Assembly (NCBI GenBank): GCA_042408875.1
Contig: JBHOQS010000006.1
Location: 86,340-150,339 of the forward strand
Length of the DNA: 64,000 bases
Source: JBHOQS01 sp042408875
Lineage (GTDB): Bacteria; Chloroflexota; UBA11872; JBHOQS01
Reading direction: 5' to 3'
Shown: positions 44,119 to 53,610 of the stretch, one piece after another
Numbering within the stretch: position 1 is the stretch's first letter
Layout of the letters: each line of letters starts with the position of its first letter
Program-made: the position numbers and the translations under genes
The notes under the pieces: model-generated
What the model was told of the DNA's origin: nothing
Databases searched by the model: none
Seen by the model: only the letters and a program-made list of their open reading frames with translations

Positions 44119-44527
44119 AGCAGCCGAGCCTCCGGTCGTCAAGCTTCCAGTTGCAGGGAATGTCGGGACGCGGCTGCAGTGTAGGGGCAGCTGTGCAGCG
44201 CGTCAAGCGAGGACGCGAGCTCTTACGCTACGCGTCATACGCCCCTTGCACGGTCACCGCGCGGTTCGCACCAGGCCTGTCGACAACCGCACTCAGCAAG
44301 GCAACGACGCGCTCTGGAGCGCGGCCGAAACGGCCAGAAACCTGGGCTTCAAGGACAGGGGATACAGCGTGGCCTTAGCGCGCGAAAGGCAGGAAGTGAA
44401 GCTGGCGGTCAGGAACTCCCGACGCGCCATAGGCATGGTGGGGAAAGGCAGCCTGGGGCGAGGCCGGTTGAGTGCCTGGGGCTGGATGATCCAGCCCCAG
44501 GCTACACGAGCTAGAAGTTAAGGGGTA
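44119..44527. other. Intergenic region with terminator hairpin
   Basis: No gene is supported. A perfect 13-bp stem at 44474-44486/44490-44502 with a 3-nt loop (TGA) lies 26 bp past the stop of the minus-strand secreted protein and is a likely terminator. The rest of the gap shows no recognisable structure. Confidence 0.5.
44474..44502 (-). terminator. Perfect 13-bp terminator-like hairpin
   Basis: GCCTGGGGCTGGA and its exact complement flank a TGA loop directly downstream of the minus-strand secreted protein gene. A U tract is lacking. Confidence 0.65.
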
Positions 44528-45046
44528 CTAGCAGCTAAAGTTCCCGCTTGTCGATGCCTCGGCCGTGAGAGTGTTAGTGCCATCAGTGTAGGTGACGGTT
44601 GCCTTGTTCACTAACGTAGCAGGGCCCGTTACCCCGGAGAAGGTGAACGAGTAGGTAAAGGTGATATTGTTCCCGTTCGCCAACGATTGGGGGGGAGAGG
44701 GAGTAATGCTCAGGTTTGACATCGCGACTTGGTTATTGTTGTGGAAAAGTTTATCGTCGATTGCTGTGATTGTGATCTCTTTGCCGAGGCAGTTGTTCAC
44801 GATAATCTTGCCGCTCATGGTGCACGTGCCTGACGGCGTGACCGTGTCGATCGTCTTGGAGACGAAGATAATTGTGCCCCCACACCGGATCGCATCCCCG
44901 TAGGCGATGCGGCGCATGCCCGGTGCCAGGTAGGCTGCCCCGGCCGCGGCAGCGCCAGCACGCATCAGCCGGCGGCGTGTCTGCGCACTCAGGGCTAATT
45001 TTTGGTCAATGCGGTCAAGCAGGATCTCGCTGTGCTCTTCCCTCAT
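44528..45046 (-). CDS. Secreted beta-sandwich protein with Tat-like signal
   Basis: The 172-residue protein has a basic N-terminus, a twin-Arg like TRRRLMRAGAAAAGAAYLAPG segment near residue 23 and then a beta-rich, Thr/Asn-rich domain. Cys pairs (CGG, C and C in SGTCTMSG and NNCLGKE, and a final C) may form disulfides. The pattern resembles repeated surface domains (DUF11-like) but only one copy is present. No motif identifies a function. Confidence 0.72.
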   Translation of the reverse strand: MREEHSEILLDRIDQKLALSAQTRRRLMRAGAAAAGAAYLAPGMRRIAYGDAIRCGGTIIFVSKTIDTVTPSGTCTMSGKIIVNNCLGKEITITAIDDKLFHNNNQVAMSNLSITPSPPQSLANGNNITFTYSFTFSGVTGPATLVNKATVTYTDGTNTLTAEASTSGNFSC

Positions 45047-45709
45047 TATACAGTGCTCCTCTCAGCTTCCTTTTCGGTAGCTTACTTATGGCCCCGCACC
45101 AGCACCCCCTCAGCCTTGCCACCGGATCTTCGCCTGTCGCTGTCCTCAAGGGTCCCGGCTCTTCCACGTCATCTGCCGCACGGCACTGGCCAGAAGCCCT
45201 TCCAGGCGGCCAGCACCACAGCTTGCGACCTCGATGCTCTTAGCCTACCCGCACCGCTTGCTGCCTGCAATCGCTCCAGGTCCTATTTCTGGATTGGGCT
45301 ACTCCTGCGAAAGGCGTACGCCTCGTGGCCCGGCCCTGCCTCGCGTGCAGAGGGGCCGTGTCGCCCGTCAGGAGGGACATGCTCGAACACCCTGTGTACC
45401 ACCGAGGCTACGCCGCCTGCACGAAGTCCTCGCGTTCCACTTGGTACGCATGATCGCTTGCCGCCGAACACGGGCGTTCGGCGACCGGCAGCTACGGCTC
45501 GCGTGCTACGCACGTCCATCCCAGCGCCTCAAGGCGGCATACGAACAGAGCCCTCACTGACTGGCCGGGTGCTATGCTACAGTAGCCAGGTGGCCCCGGC
45601 TCCGGGGAGCCGGGGCACAGCCCGGCTGCCCGGCGAGATGCACCGCGCGTACCTTTTATGTAGCCTCTCGGCACAGGCCAGTGATCTGCTGGATTTGAGG
45701 ACGCCACCG
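45047..45709. other. Intergenic region without recognisable gene
   Basis: About 660 bp. A long plus-strand open frame crosses it only as an extension of the Eis-like gene and has Ser/Pro/Arg-rich, non-protein composition. No RNA gene, repeat or promoter motif is recognised with confidence. Confidence 0.4.
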
Positions 45710-46801
45710 ATGGAATTTCGTATCGAACCCGCCAAAGAAGGGAAACAGACGTGGCTGCGCCTGTACGACGGCACGAGGAAGGCAGCCGAGCTCCAGGTAA
45801 TTGAGTACGAGATGTACCTGGCTGGCGTGCCGGTGCCGATGGCCGGCATCGCTGAGGTACACACCGAGGCCGCCTATCGCCGCCAGGGCTTGATGCGCAC
45901 GCTTTTTGGCCACTTGGACAGCTACCTACGCGAGCGAGGCTTTCCGGTCTCGCTGCTTTTCGGCATTCCCGATTTCTACCATCGCTTCGGCTACGCCACC
46001 GCCCTGGTCGATTCAGTCGTGCGTATTCCTACCCGCCAGGCGGAGCTGGCAAGGGCGCTGCTTCCGGCTCGCACTATAACTGCACCGGACATCCCGATGC
46101 TTCAGGCGTTGTACGAGCAGGATTGCCGCGGGCGCAGCGGGCCGCTAGTACGGCCGGCAGGCTCCTGGACCCGTATGCTCCAGGGGTGGGCCTGGCACGA
46201 GGCACCGCAGCACTGCGTGGTGCATGCCCAGGATGGCACTCTCCGTGGCTATGCCATCTGGCGCCCTGATCGCCGCCGCTGCCACGTGGATGAGCTCATC
46301 GCGGCAGACTTCCAGGCGCTGGAGAGCCTGCTGGCTGTGCTGGCGCGCGAGGCCGTGGCCCGCCGCGTTGAGTACATCCATTTCCGTGTCCCGGCCGACC
46401 ATCCGGTGGCGGCGCTGGCGCGCCGCCTGGGCGGCACGGTAGAAGCACGGCTGCCATACAAATCAGATGGCATGCTGCGCGTGCTGGACCTGCAAGCCGT
46501 GCTCAACGCGCTTGCGCCCGCTCTGGTAGCCCGGCTTGCTTGTGTGCGCGGTCCTTCGGCTGTCCGGCTGGTGGCCCACACGCCAGAGGGTGTCGCTGCT
46601 GCCGACATCGGAGGTCCCGGCAGCGAGACCATTGAATGCAGCACAACCCTCCCGGTGGCGGGCCAGCTCCTGATGGGCTTCCGCGATCCTGCCGAAGCCG
46701 CCGCGGCCGGCGACCTTACGATTGATACCGGCGCGCTGCCACTGCTCCAGCGGCTTCTGCCACCCGGCGTCCCGTACTGTTGGTCCTTCGATCGCTTTTA
46801 A
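45710..46801 (+). CDS. Eis-like GNAT N-acetyltransferase
   Basis: ATG at 45710 is chosen because the protein then begins MEFRIEPAKEGKQTW, as expected for the first GNAT domain; the open frame to 45002 has no coding character. The 363-residue product has VPMAGIAEVHTEAAYRRQGL (acetyl-CoA loop) and FGIPDFYHRFGYA, features of the Eis family, plus a C-terminal SCP-like domain. Eis enzymes acetylate amines such as aminoglycosides; the substrate here is unknown. The ribosome binding site is weak. Confidence 0.85.
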   Translation: MEFRIEPAKEGKQTWLRLYDGTRKAAELQVIEYEMYLAGVPVPMAGIAEVHTEAAYRRQGLMRTLFGHLDSYLRERGFPVSLLFGIPDFYHRFGYATALVDSVVRIPTRQAELARALLPARTITAPDIPMLQALYEQDCRGRSGPLVRPAGSWTRMLQGWAWHEAPQHCVVHAQDGTLRGYAIWRPDRRRCHVDELIAADFQALESLLAVLAREAVARRVEYIHFRVPADHPVAALARRLGGTVEARLPYKSDGMLRVLDLQAVLNALAPALVARLACVRGPSAVRLVAHTPEGVAAADIGGPGSETIECSTTLPVAGQLLMGFRDPAEAAAAGDLTIDTGALPLLQRLLPPGVPYCWSFDRF

Positions 46802-46879
46802 TTTTTTGGGCAGGCTACCAGAGGGCGCTGGAGCAGTGGAGTGGAGCGACACTCGCCGTGCGCGACAACCCGCGTTTCG

Positions 46880-47653
46880 CTACACAGGCGGCTTCCGCGC
46901 CGTAATGGCGGCGCTGCCGAAGCGGCCGGCCAGCTCCTCGAGCCAGTCGGGAACGAGGTCGGAGCCCGGCACACAGCACTCACAGCATTCGTCCAGGCCA
47001 GCGCCGGCCAGCACGTCGGCGGCTACCTCACGGAGCGAGAGATGATGCTCGGTGGCCAGGTGGATCTGGGTGAAGCCTGCGGCGGCAAGGCCGCGGCGGT
47101 ACTGCTCGGTGGTGAGCGCGCCCGCTAGGCAGGCGCTCCAGCTTAGGGCACGGCGGAACACCGCCTCTGAGACCGGCAGCGCGGAGAAGTCTCCTTCGAT
47201 GACCACGTCCGACACGGCCAGCCTGCCACCGGGCCGCAGCACACGGAACGCCTCCTGGAAGGCTCGCTCCTTGTCTGGCGTGAGGTTGATCACGCAATTC
47301 GAGATGATCACATCCACGGTAGCGTTCGCCAGGGGGATCGCCTCGATGTCACCTTTAAGAAAGGCGACGTTCTCCATGCCGGCGCGGACGGCGTTGTAGC
47401 GGGCCAGCTCCAGCATCGCATCGGTCATGTCCAGGCCATAGACGAAGCCGCTAGGCCCCACCCGCCGTGCGGCCAGGAGTACGTCCAGGCCTCCGCCGCA
47501 GCCAAGGTCCAGCACCACCTCGCCAGGACGCAGGCTCGCCAGCGCTGCGGGATTGCCGCAGCCGCGAGAGCTTCGCACCGCCTCCGCTGGCAGGAAGGCA
47601 ACCTCATCAGGCGAGTAGCGTGCGCTGCAGCCGGCAGCCGCCTCGCCGGCCAT
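46880..47653 (-). CDS. arsM: Arsenite S-adenosylmethyltransferase, N-terminally interrupted
   Basis: The 257-residue frame has the ArsM core. It contains SRGCGNP, the SAM motif LDLGCGGGLDV, NCVINLTPDKER, a third Cys in SACLAGAL, and a Cys-rich CCECC. ArsM methylates arsenite using SAM. The frame continues upstream to ATG 47761 with a GAGGAGG ribosome binding site, but an in-frame TAG at 47699-47701 breaks it after 20 codons. The internal ATG at 47653 has no ribosome binding site. The gene may be inactive, or a truncated protein may be made. It is the last gene of an arsR-arsN2-arsM cluster. Confidence 0.88.
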   Translation of the reverse strand: MAGEAAAGCSARYSPDEVAFLPAEAVRSSRGCGNPAALASLRPGEVVLDLGCGGGLDVLLAARRVGPSGFVYGLDMTDAMLELARYNAVRAGMENVAFLKGDIEAIPLANATVDVIISNCVINLTPDKERAFQEAFRVLRPGGRLAVSDVVIEGDFSALPVSEAVFRRALSWSACLAGALTTEQYRRGLAAAGFTQIHLATEHHLSLREVAADVLAGAGLDECCECCVPGSDLVPDWLEELAGRFGSAAITARKPPV

Positions 47654-47761
47654 ACAGCACGACGGCCCGCAGCAGCCTTCGCCGGCCGAGCGAGCAACCT
47701 AACTGTAATAGCTCTGCACAGCAGATTTGATTGCCGCAGGATCGAGAATACCGCGTTCCAT
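47654..47761 (-). pseudogene. arsM: Separated 5' end of arsM with in-frame amber stop
   Basis: From ATG 47761 the codons read MERGILDPAAIKSAVQSYYS, then TAG at 47699-47701, then VARSAGEGCCGPSCC joining the main arsM frame without a frame change. Known ArsM proteins begin with this type of helix and a Cys-pair segment. GAGGAGG lies 10 bp before the ATG. A single C-to-T change (CAG to TAG) would explain the break; an assembly error is also possible. Confidence 0.7.
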
Positions 47762-47870
47762 TGGTCTATGCCTCCTCGAGCATCACATATTCTGCGATGA
47801 GACACCGGGGGCCCGGGTCTCTTGGTGGCTGCATGCGCCTGGCCGGACGGCGGGCGCCTGTGTCGGGTGT

Positions 47871-48191
47871 TCAGAGCGCCCGCAACATGGCCTGTGCTGA
47901 CGAACAACAGGCGTGGGTGAACTCCTCCGACGTCTGTACTGCCGGTTCGACCGCTGCCCGCGGGATAGGGTGAAAGCCGAAGCGTTCAAAGTAGCTCGCA
48001 GCCGTCTCGGTGAGCAGATAGACACGTACGATGCCATGCCGCCGCGCCAGGTCCAGCGCCGCCTCGACCAACCGCCAGCCGAGCCCCTGGCCACGCACCT
48101 CCGGCGCCACCGCGACAGAGCGCAAGAGAGCGGCCTGGCCGTGGAGCTCCAGCGCTGCGCTGCCGATCAGCCGCTCCCCAGCGATGCACAC
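47871..48191 (-). pseudogene. ArsN2-like GNAT acetyltransferase lacking its N-terminus
   Basis: The 106-residue frame has LIGSAALELHG, LLRSVAVAPEVRGQGLG (acetyl-CoA loop) and an end like VQTSEEFTHACCSSA, all typical of ArsN2-type acetyltransferases in arsenic operons. The usual first about 40 residues are missing. Reading upstream, a TAG stops the frame just before a 32-bp palindrome at 48211-48242. The remaining GTG start has GGAGG immediately before it, too close for normal use. It is most likely a broken gene, though a short protein cannot be excluded. Confidence 0.6.
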
Positions 48192-48210
48192 CCTCCACGC
48201 CAGCCGCTAC

Positions 48211-48242
48211 GCCGCTATATCGAAAAATTTCGATATAGCGGC
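48211..48242. repeat. Perfect 32-bp palindrome between arsN2 remnant and arsR
   Basis: GCCGCTATATCGAAA and its exact complement are separated by AA. It stands where the 5' part of the ArsN2-like gene should be, and it could be a transcription terminator, an operator or the scar of a deletion. Confidence 0.7.
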
Positions 48243-48338
48243 TGCGGGAAATCGTCGTTCCTGGAAGCGACGCATATCCCCTCAAAATAAGTCAGTCAAA
48301 CAAGAAGCTGTAGAGGCCGTTGCCGGCCGCGGCAGGGG

Positions 48339-48713
48339 CTAACCGAGCTCCTCAAGCCGCTTCATGATGCGGCCGCGCAGCGCGTCGAGCGCGTCGCGGC
48401 GGACGAAGTAGTACGCCCAGAGCCCGTGGCGCTCGTAGTCGATCAGCCCGGCGGCGCGCAGGAGCTTGAGATGGTGCGAGACCGTCGGCTGCTTTACCGG
48501 CAGCGCAGCCTCGAGGTCGCAGACGCACACTCGGCCGGGATTCTGCGCCAGGATATCCAGGATCTGCAGCCGCACCGGATGCGCCAGCACTTGCAGGTCG
48601 TCGCTGAGCTCTTCAGCCTCGGCAGGGGTCAGCCGCTGCGCCAGCTCGGGCGCGCAGCACCGCGTGCCCGGAGTACGCACGTGTGGCTGCATCACCTCAA
48701 GGCTCTCCGTCAT
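48339..48713 (-). CDS. arsR: ArsR/SmtB-family metalloregulatory repressor
   Basis: ATG at 48713 has GAGGAGG upstream; a longer frame to 48920 crosses the promoter and is not used. The 124-residue protein has a winged helix with HPVRLQILDIL, the metal motif VCVCDLE, and the recognition helix KQPTVSHHLKLLRAAGLI. CVC is the arsenite-sensing motif of ArsR. An additional CC pair lies near residue 19. It would repress the downstream genes until arsenite or antimonite binds. A strong promoter lies directly upstream. Confidence 0.93.
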   Translation of the reverse strand: MTESLEVMQPHVRTPGTRCCAPELAQRLTPAEAEELSDDLQVLAHPVRLQILDILAQNPGRVCVCDLEAALPVKQPTVSHHLKLLRAAGLIDYERHGLWAYYFVRRDALDALRGRIMKRLEELG

Positions 48714-48734
48714 CCGTTCCTCCTCGCCCCCCTG

Positions 48735-48763
48735 AGTATAGCGACTTGATCGAAGATTGTCAA
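48735..48763 (-). promoter_or_regulatory. arsR promoter (consensus sigma70)
   Basis: On the minus strand TTGACA and TATACT are separated by exactly 17 bp. The short leader to the arsR ATG carries GAGGAGG. An ArsR operator would be expected to overlap this element, but I cannot assign it with certainty. Confidence 0.8.
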
Positions 48764-49459
48764 TATATGCTGTGCCAATTCCATGCCTGGACCCCAGTGG
48801 TTGACCGGCCTCCGTGGCGATCCTCACTGGCAGGGGCTGCGCCGGTACGGATACATATTGAGTCGATGATAGAGGGATATAGGCCTGCATGTAGCTGCCT
48901 TTCGACTCGGCAGCTAGCAAGCTCTGGTAGACCTCCGGTTCAACACCTTCGTAGCGGGAGGGCTACCCGGTGTTGTAGACAACCTCTAGGCACCGTGTCT
49001 GCGGGTCGTACTCGACTGCAGCGCTCCTTCACCGCAAGCCCGGTCACCCCACGGCACACGCTGCTGTCCGTGCACCCTGGCTCGCCACGCGCCGGCACTA
49101 TGGACGCGATGTACCGATGTTATGATCATAGAACGCCGGACTTGAATATCCAGCAAGGGATAGTACGCCGTTCACTGCACTGTCGCTACAGCCATGGCAG
49201 CGCCTAGCTTGTACGAGGCGCCCGGTCTTTACCCTTGTCGGGGAGTCGGCAGCAGTGCAATTCTAGCTATTCCTGGCGATGGACTGGACCGCTCGCGGCA
49301 CGGCCGATCAGTGATATAATCGCGGCCAGCTAGAGCGTTTGTTCTTCCGTGTGGTCATACGCCGTAGTACTCATACGCCGACCTCGCGCGGGCGTCGGCT
49401 CGCGCCGGGCAACCGGGCGAAGCGTTCAAACCAGCGAAGCTGCCGACGCGAGGAGTACC
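48764..49459. other. Intergenic region upstream of dnaE
   Basis: No gene is supported. It holds a 6-bp hairpin near 49200-49221 and the dnaE promoter at 49312-49320. Several open frames here have non-protein composition. Confidence 0.4.
49312..49320 (+). promoter_or_regulatory. Extended -10 promoter of dnaE
   Basis: TGATATAAT matches the extended -10 form TGnTATAAT. No good -35 is present. It is about 140 bp upstream of the dnaE start. Confidence 0.5.
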
Positions 49460-52400
49460 GTGCCTGAGTTCACCCACCTGCACCTGCACACAGAGTACAG
49501 CCTACTGGATGGCCTGTCGCGCATTCCTGAGGTGATGCGGCGTGCCAGAGAGCTCGGCATGTCCGCTGTGGCGCTGACCGACCACGGCGCGCTCTATGGC
49601 GCCATCGACTTCTACACCGCGGCGAAGGAGGAGGGCCTGAAGCCGATCCTCGGTGTCGAGGCCTATCTGGCGCAGGGCTCGATGACCGATCGCAAGCGAC
49701 GGGGGGAAGACCGGCCGTTCCACCTCGTACTGCTGGCCAAGGACAACGCTGGCTATAAGAACCTGATGCAGCTCGTGACGCGGGCGCACCTCGATGGCTA
49801 CTATTACAAGCCGCGTATCGACCGGGAGCTCCTGGCGAAGCACCACGAAGGTCTGATCTGCCTCTCCGCCTGCGCCTCCGGACCGCTGGCCCGCCCGCTC
49901 GTCGAAGGGAACTTCGACGAGGCGCTGCGCACCGCCCAGTGGTTCCGCGACCTCTTCGGACCAGAGGATTTTTACGTCGAGCTCCAGCGCCACGATCTGA
50001 AAGACGAGGAGCGCGTCAACCGGCAGCTCATCGAGATCGCCACCGCGCTCGATCTGAAGATCGTCGCCACGAACGACGTGCACTACGTCCGGCCAGAGGA
50101 CGCCGAGGCCCAGGACATCCTGGTCTGTATTCAGACCAACACGACGCTGAGCGATCCGAACCGGATGCGCATGGAGACGCCGACGTTCTACCTGCGCAGT
50201 CCGGAGGAGATGGCGGCGCTGTTCCATGAGCTGCCGCAGGCGCTGCGCAGCACCATGGAGATCGCCGAGAAGTGCAACGTCACCATCGACCTGAAGCAAA
50301 ATAAGCGCCCGCGCTTCGACGTGCCCGATGGCTACGACGCTGACAGCTACCTGCGTCACCTCTGCGAGGAGGGCCTCAAGCGGCTCTATCCGGTGATGAC
50401 CCGCGAGATCCGCGAGCGGCTGGACTATGAGCTCAGCGTCATCGCCCGCATGGGGTACTCGGCCTACTTCCTCATCGTGCAGGACTTCGTGAACTGGGCA
50501 CGTAATCGGGGCATCCGGACCGCAGTGCGCGGCTCGGCGCCGGGCAGCCTGGCCTGCTACGCCTGCGGTATCACAGAGGTGGACCCCCTCAAGTACAACC
50601 TCATCTTCGACCGGTTCCTCAACACCGAGCGCTACACCATGCCGGACATCGACGTGGACTTCATGGACCGGCGGCGGGATGAGGTGATCCAGTATGTAAC
50701 CGAGAAGTACGGCGCCGATCACGTGGCGCAGATCATCACTTTCGGGACGATGAAGGCCCGCGCAGCGGTGCGCGATGTGGGACGCGCCCTCGGCATGAGC
50801 TACGCTGAGGTAGACCGCGTGGCCAAGCTGATCCCGTCCCACCCGGGCCTGAACATCACCCTCGCCGACGCGCTCGAGCAGGTGCCGGAGCTACGCGAGC
50901 TTCAGCAGCGTGATCCGGCGGTGGCGCGCCTGCTGGAGCTGGCGCAGAAGGTCGAGGGCATCGCCCGGCACGTCTCCACCCACGCAGCCGGTGTGGTGAT
51001 TTCCCACGAGCCCCTCGAAGAGCTGGTGCCCTTGCAGAAGGTGACCGAGGGCGAGGGCGTGATGACCCAGTTCGAAATGGGGGCGATCGAGAAGATCGGC
51101 CTGCTCAAGATGGACTTCCTCGGCCTCTCGAACCTAACCATCCTGGACGACGCAGTCAAGCTGATCGAGCGGCGCACCGGCAGGCCCCTAAACCTCAAAG
51201 AGATCCCGCTGGACGACCAGAAGACCTTCGAGCTCCTCTCGCGCGGCGATACCTTCGGCGTGTTCCAGCTTGAAGGCGCGGGGATGACCCGCTACCTGAA
51301 AGAGCTCAAGCCGACCTGCGTCGAAGACCTGATGGCGATGGTGGCGCTCTTCCGCCCGGGGCCGATGGCAAACATCCCGCGCTATATCGCCCGCAAGCAC
51401 GGCCATGAGCCGGTGACCTATGCCCATCCGCTGCTGGAGCCGGTGCTGAAAAAGACGTATGGGGTGATGGTCTACCAGGAGGACATCATGACCATCGCCC
51501 AGGCCATGGGCGGCTTCACCCTGGCCGAGGCCGACGTGCTCTGCTACGCCGTGCGCAAGAAGGTGGCCAGCATCCTGCCCCAGCAGAAGCAGAAGTTCGT
51601 TGAGGGAGCGCGCAAGAAGGGCGTGCCTGACGACGTCATCGAGCAGGTATGGGCGGACTTTGAGCCGTTCGCTCGCTATGGCTTCAACCAGGCCCACGCG
51701 GCAGTCTACGGCCTGCTCGCCTATCAGACGGCCTACCTCAAGGCAAACTATCCGGTCGAGTACATGACCGCCGTGCTCTCGATCGAAGCCGGGAACGCTG
51801 AGAAGGTCGCCGGTGCCATCGCCGAGTGCCGCAAGCTGGGCGTCACGGTGCTGCCGCCTGACATCAACAAGAGCGAAATGGACTTTACGGTCGAGGGCGA
51901 CGCCATCCGCTTCGGGCTGAAGGCAATCAAGAACGTCGGTGAGGCGGCCATCCAGAAGCTTTTGCAGGCCCGCGCCGAGGGCGGGCCGTTCACAGGCCTG
52001 GATGATCTGTGCCGCCGCGTTGACCAGCGCGCCTTGAACAAGCGTGCCCTGGAGTCGCTGATCAAGGCCGGGGCGCTGGACTGCTTCGGCACCCGCGCCG
52101 CGCTGCTGGAGATCCTGGACAAGGCCATGGCCGCCGGCCAGCGCGAGCAGCGCGCCGCGGAGAGTGGCCAGGCCAGCCTGTTCTCCCTGTTCGGGCAGGC
52201 CGGCGCGACCTGGGCCAGCGTGCCGGTGCCGCCGAAGCCGGAGGTGAGCCGCCGAGAGAAACTGGCCTGGGAGAAGGAGCTGCTGGGCACGTGTGTCTCA
52301 GAGGACCCGTTCAGCCGCCTGCCCGTGCAGTTCGGTGACCCGGAGATCCTGCACACTACTGAGATCCACGACCTGCTGGCAGGCCAGACGAAGAAAGTGG

Positions 52401-53143
52401 CGGGGATCGTGGTCGGAGTGCGCTTCATTACCACCCGGAAGGGCGATGCGATGGCGTACGTCACGCTCGAAGACCGCTACGGCAGCATCGAGGTGGTGGT
52501 CTTCCCTCGAGCGCTGAAACAGACGCGCGCCCTGTGGCAGGAAGACACCGCGGTCGTCGTGACCGGCAAGGTGGATAACCGTGACGAGACGCCGAAGCTC
52601 ATTTGTGAGAGCGCTGTAGAGCTCACGGAGGAGTTGGCCGCCCAGATCGTCCCGCCCGAAGGCCAGGCGTCGCTCCCTGCGGTGCCGGCTGAGCCGGAGA
52701 CGGAACCAGCGCGGGAAGAGCAGGAGAGCCCTGGAGCGCCCGTCCTCACGCTCTCTCCACACTCAGGCGGGGCACCAGAGCAGGCGGGCACGGCCTTCCC
52801 ACCAGTGTGGAGTGCGGGCAGCAACGGCGCGCTAGAGGCTAACGGCGATCCAGCCGACGTCTGCCACGATGGCAACGGCACGCCCACTGGCTCGTCGGTA
52901 TACCGTCTGACGGTGATCTTCACCCGCACCGGCGACGATTCGTCGGACGAGGCAAGGTTGCTGACCCTTAGCCGGATCTTGCAGAAATTCGCGGGATCTG
53001 ATCCGGTGCTCGTGCAACTAGTGTCACCCGATGGCCACTGCGTGCGGCTAGCGCTCGAGGAGGGGGTGCAGTGCTGCGATGAGCTCCAGCGCCACCTGGT
53101 AGAGACGCTCGGCGACGGCTGTGTCCTGATGGATAGGACGTGA
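49460..53143 (+). CDS. dnaE: DNA polymerase III subunit alpha
   Basis: GTG at 49460 follows AGGAG and places HLHLHTEYSLLDG, the PHP domain, at the start; the open frame to 49349 adds 37 unsupported residues. The 1227-residue protein has the PHP domain (about 1-280), the polymerase core with PDIDVDFMDRRR (catalytic Asp pair), a finger domain with VYQEDIMTIAQAMGG, and a C-terminal OB fold (KKVAGIVVGVRFITTRKGD). The last about 190 residues include a low-complexity linker. It is the replicative polymerase. It precedes a small membrane protein by 3 bp. Confidence 0.96.
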   Translation: MPEFTHLHLHTEYSLLDGLSRIPEVMRRARELGMSAVALTDHGALYGAIDFYTAAKEEGLKPILGVEAYLAQGSMTDRKRRGEDRPFHLVLLAKDNAGYKNLMQLVTRAHLDGYYYKPRIDRELLAKHHEGLICLSACASGPLARPLVEGNFDEALRTAQWFRDLFGPEDFYVELQRHDLKDEERVNRQLIEIATALDLKIVATNDVHYVRPEDAEAQDILVCIQTNTTLSDPNRMRMETPTFYLRSPEEMAALFHELPQALRSTMEIAEKCNVTIDLKQNKRPRFDVPDGYDADSYLRHLCEEGLKRLYPVMTREIRERLDYELSVIARMGYSAYFLIVQDFVNWARNRGIRTAVRGSAPGSLACYACGITEVDPLKYNLIFDRFLNTERYTMPDIDVDFMDRRRDEVIQYVTEKYGADHVAQIITFGTMKARAAVRDVGRALGMSYAEVDRVAKLIPSHPGLNITLADALEQVPELRELQQRDPAVARLLELAQKVEGIARHVSTHAAGVVISHEPLEELVPLQKVTEGEGVMTQFEMGAIEKIGLLKMDFLGLSNLTILDDAVKLIERRTGRPLNLKEIPLDDQKTFELLSRGDTFGVFQLEGAGMTRYLKELKPTCVEDLMAMVALFRPGPMANIPRYIARKHGHEPVTYAHPLLEPVLKKTYGVMVYQEDIMTIAQAMGGFTLAEADVLCYAVRKKVASILPQQKQKFVEGARKKGVPDDVIEQVWADFEPFARYGFNQAHAAVYGLLAYQTAYLKANYPVEYMTAVLSIEAGNAEKVAGAIAECRKLGVTVLPPDINKSEMDFTVEGDAIRFGLKAIKNVGEAAIQKLLQARAEGGPFTGLDDLCRRVDQRALNKRALESLIKAGALDCFGTRAALLEILDKAMAAGQREQRAAESGQASLFSLFGQAGATWASVPVPPKPEVSRREKLAWEKELLGTCVSEDPFSRLPVQFGDPEILHTTEIHDLLAGQTKKVAGIVVGVRFITTRKGDAMAYVTLEDRYGSIEVVVFPRALKQTRALWQEDTAVVVTGKVDNRDETPKLICESAVELTEELAAQIVPPEGQASLPAVPAEPETEPAREEQESPGAPVLTLSPHSGGAPEQAGTAFPPVWSAGSNGALEANGDPADVCHDGNGTPTGSSVYRLTVIFTRTGDDSSDEARLLTLSRILQKFAGSDPVLVQLVSPDGHCVRLALEEGVQCCDELQRHLVETLGDGCVLMDRT

Positions 53144-53146
53144 GCG

Positions 53147-53494
53147 ATGCTGGGGCGCTTGATCCTCCGCTGGCTCATTACTTTTGTGGCCGTGTACGCT
53201 GCTGTCTGGCTCTTCCCGTCCGGCGTGCAGGCAACCGGCCCCGGCGGCGTCGCCATCTTCTCGGCAGTGCTGGCGCTCTTGAACATCCTGGTGAAGCCGA
53301 TTGTGACGCTGATCACGCTGCCATTGACGATCCTCACGCTCGGCCTGTTCCTGTTTGTGATCAACGGGCTTATGTTCGCGCTAGCCTCGTGGCTCACCGG
53401 CGGGGCAGTGAGCGCCGCCGGCTTCGGCTGGGCGATCCTGGCTGCACTGGTGGTGAGCATCGTCAGCTTTCTCCTGGAGCGGTTGTTGCCCTGA
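53147..53494 (+). CDS. Phage holin family (YvlD-like) membrane protein
   Basis: The 115-residue protein has four hydrophobic helices. The pattern LALLNILVKPIVTLITLPLT then LGLFLFVINGLMFALASWL is typical of the PF04020 family, which is widespread in bacterial chromosomes and not necessarily phage-derived. Function is unknown in most cases. It begins 3 bp after dnaE, so it is probably co-transcribed with it. Confidence 0.88.
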   Translation: MLGRLILRWLITFVAVYAAVWLFPSGVQATGPGGVAIFSAVLALLNILVKPIVTLITLPLTILTLGLFLFVINGLMFALASWLTGGAVSAAGFGWAILAALVVSIVSFLLERLLP

Positions 53495-53610
53495 GGAGCG
53501 CATTCCTGCGCGCGACCGCGGCCGGGCGAGCCAGGGGGTGCAGCCATTACGCCGCTCCGACGCAGTAGCTCAGCGGTGCGCCACGTCTCGCATGATTCAT
53601 TAGGTCACGT

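Noticed and set aside
45002..45709. Upstream part of the Eis-like open frame
   Set aside because: Low-complexity Ser/Pro/Arg translation without motifs; the GNAT fold begins at 45710.
49502..50842. 446-residue minus-strand open frame
   Set aside because: Antisense shadow of dnaE with His/Val/Arg-biased composition and no motifs.
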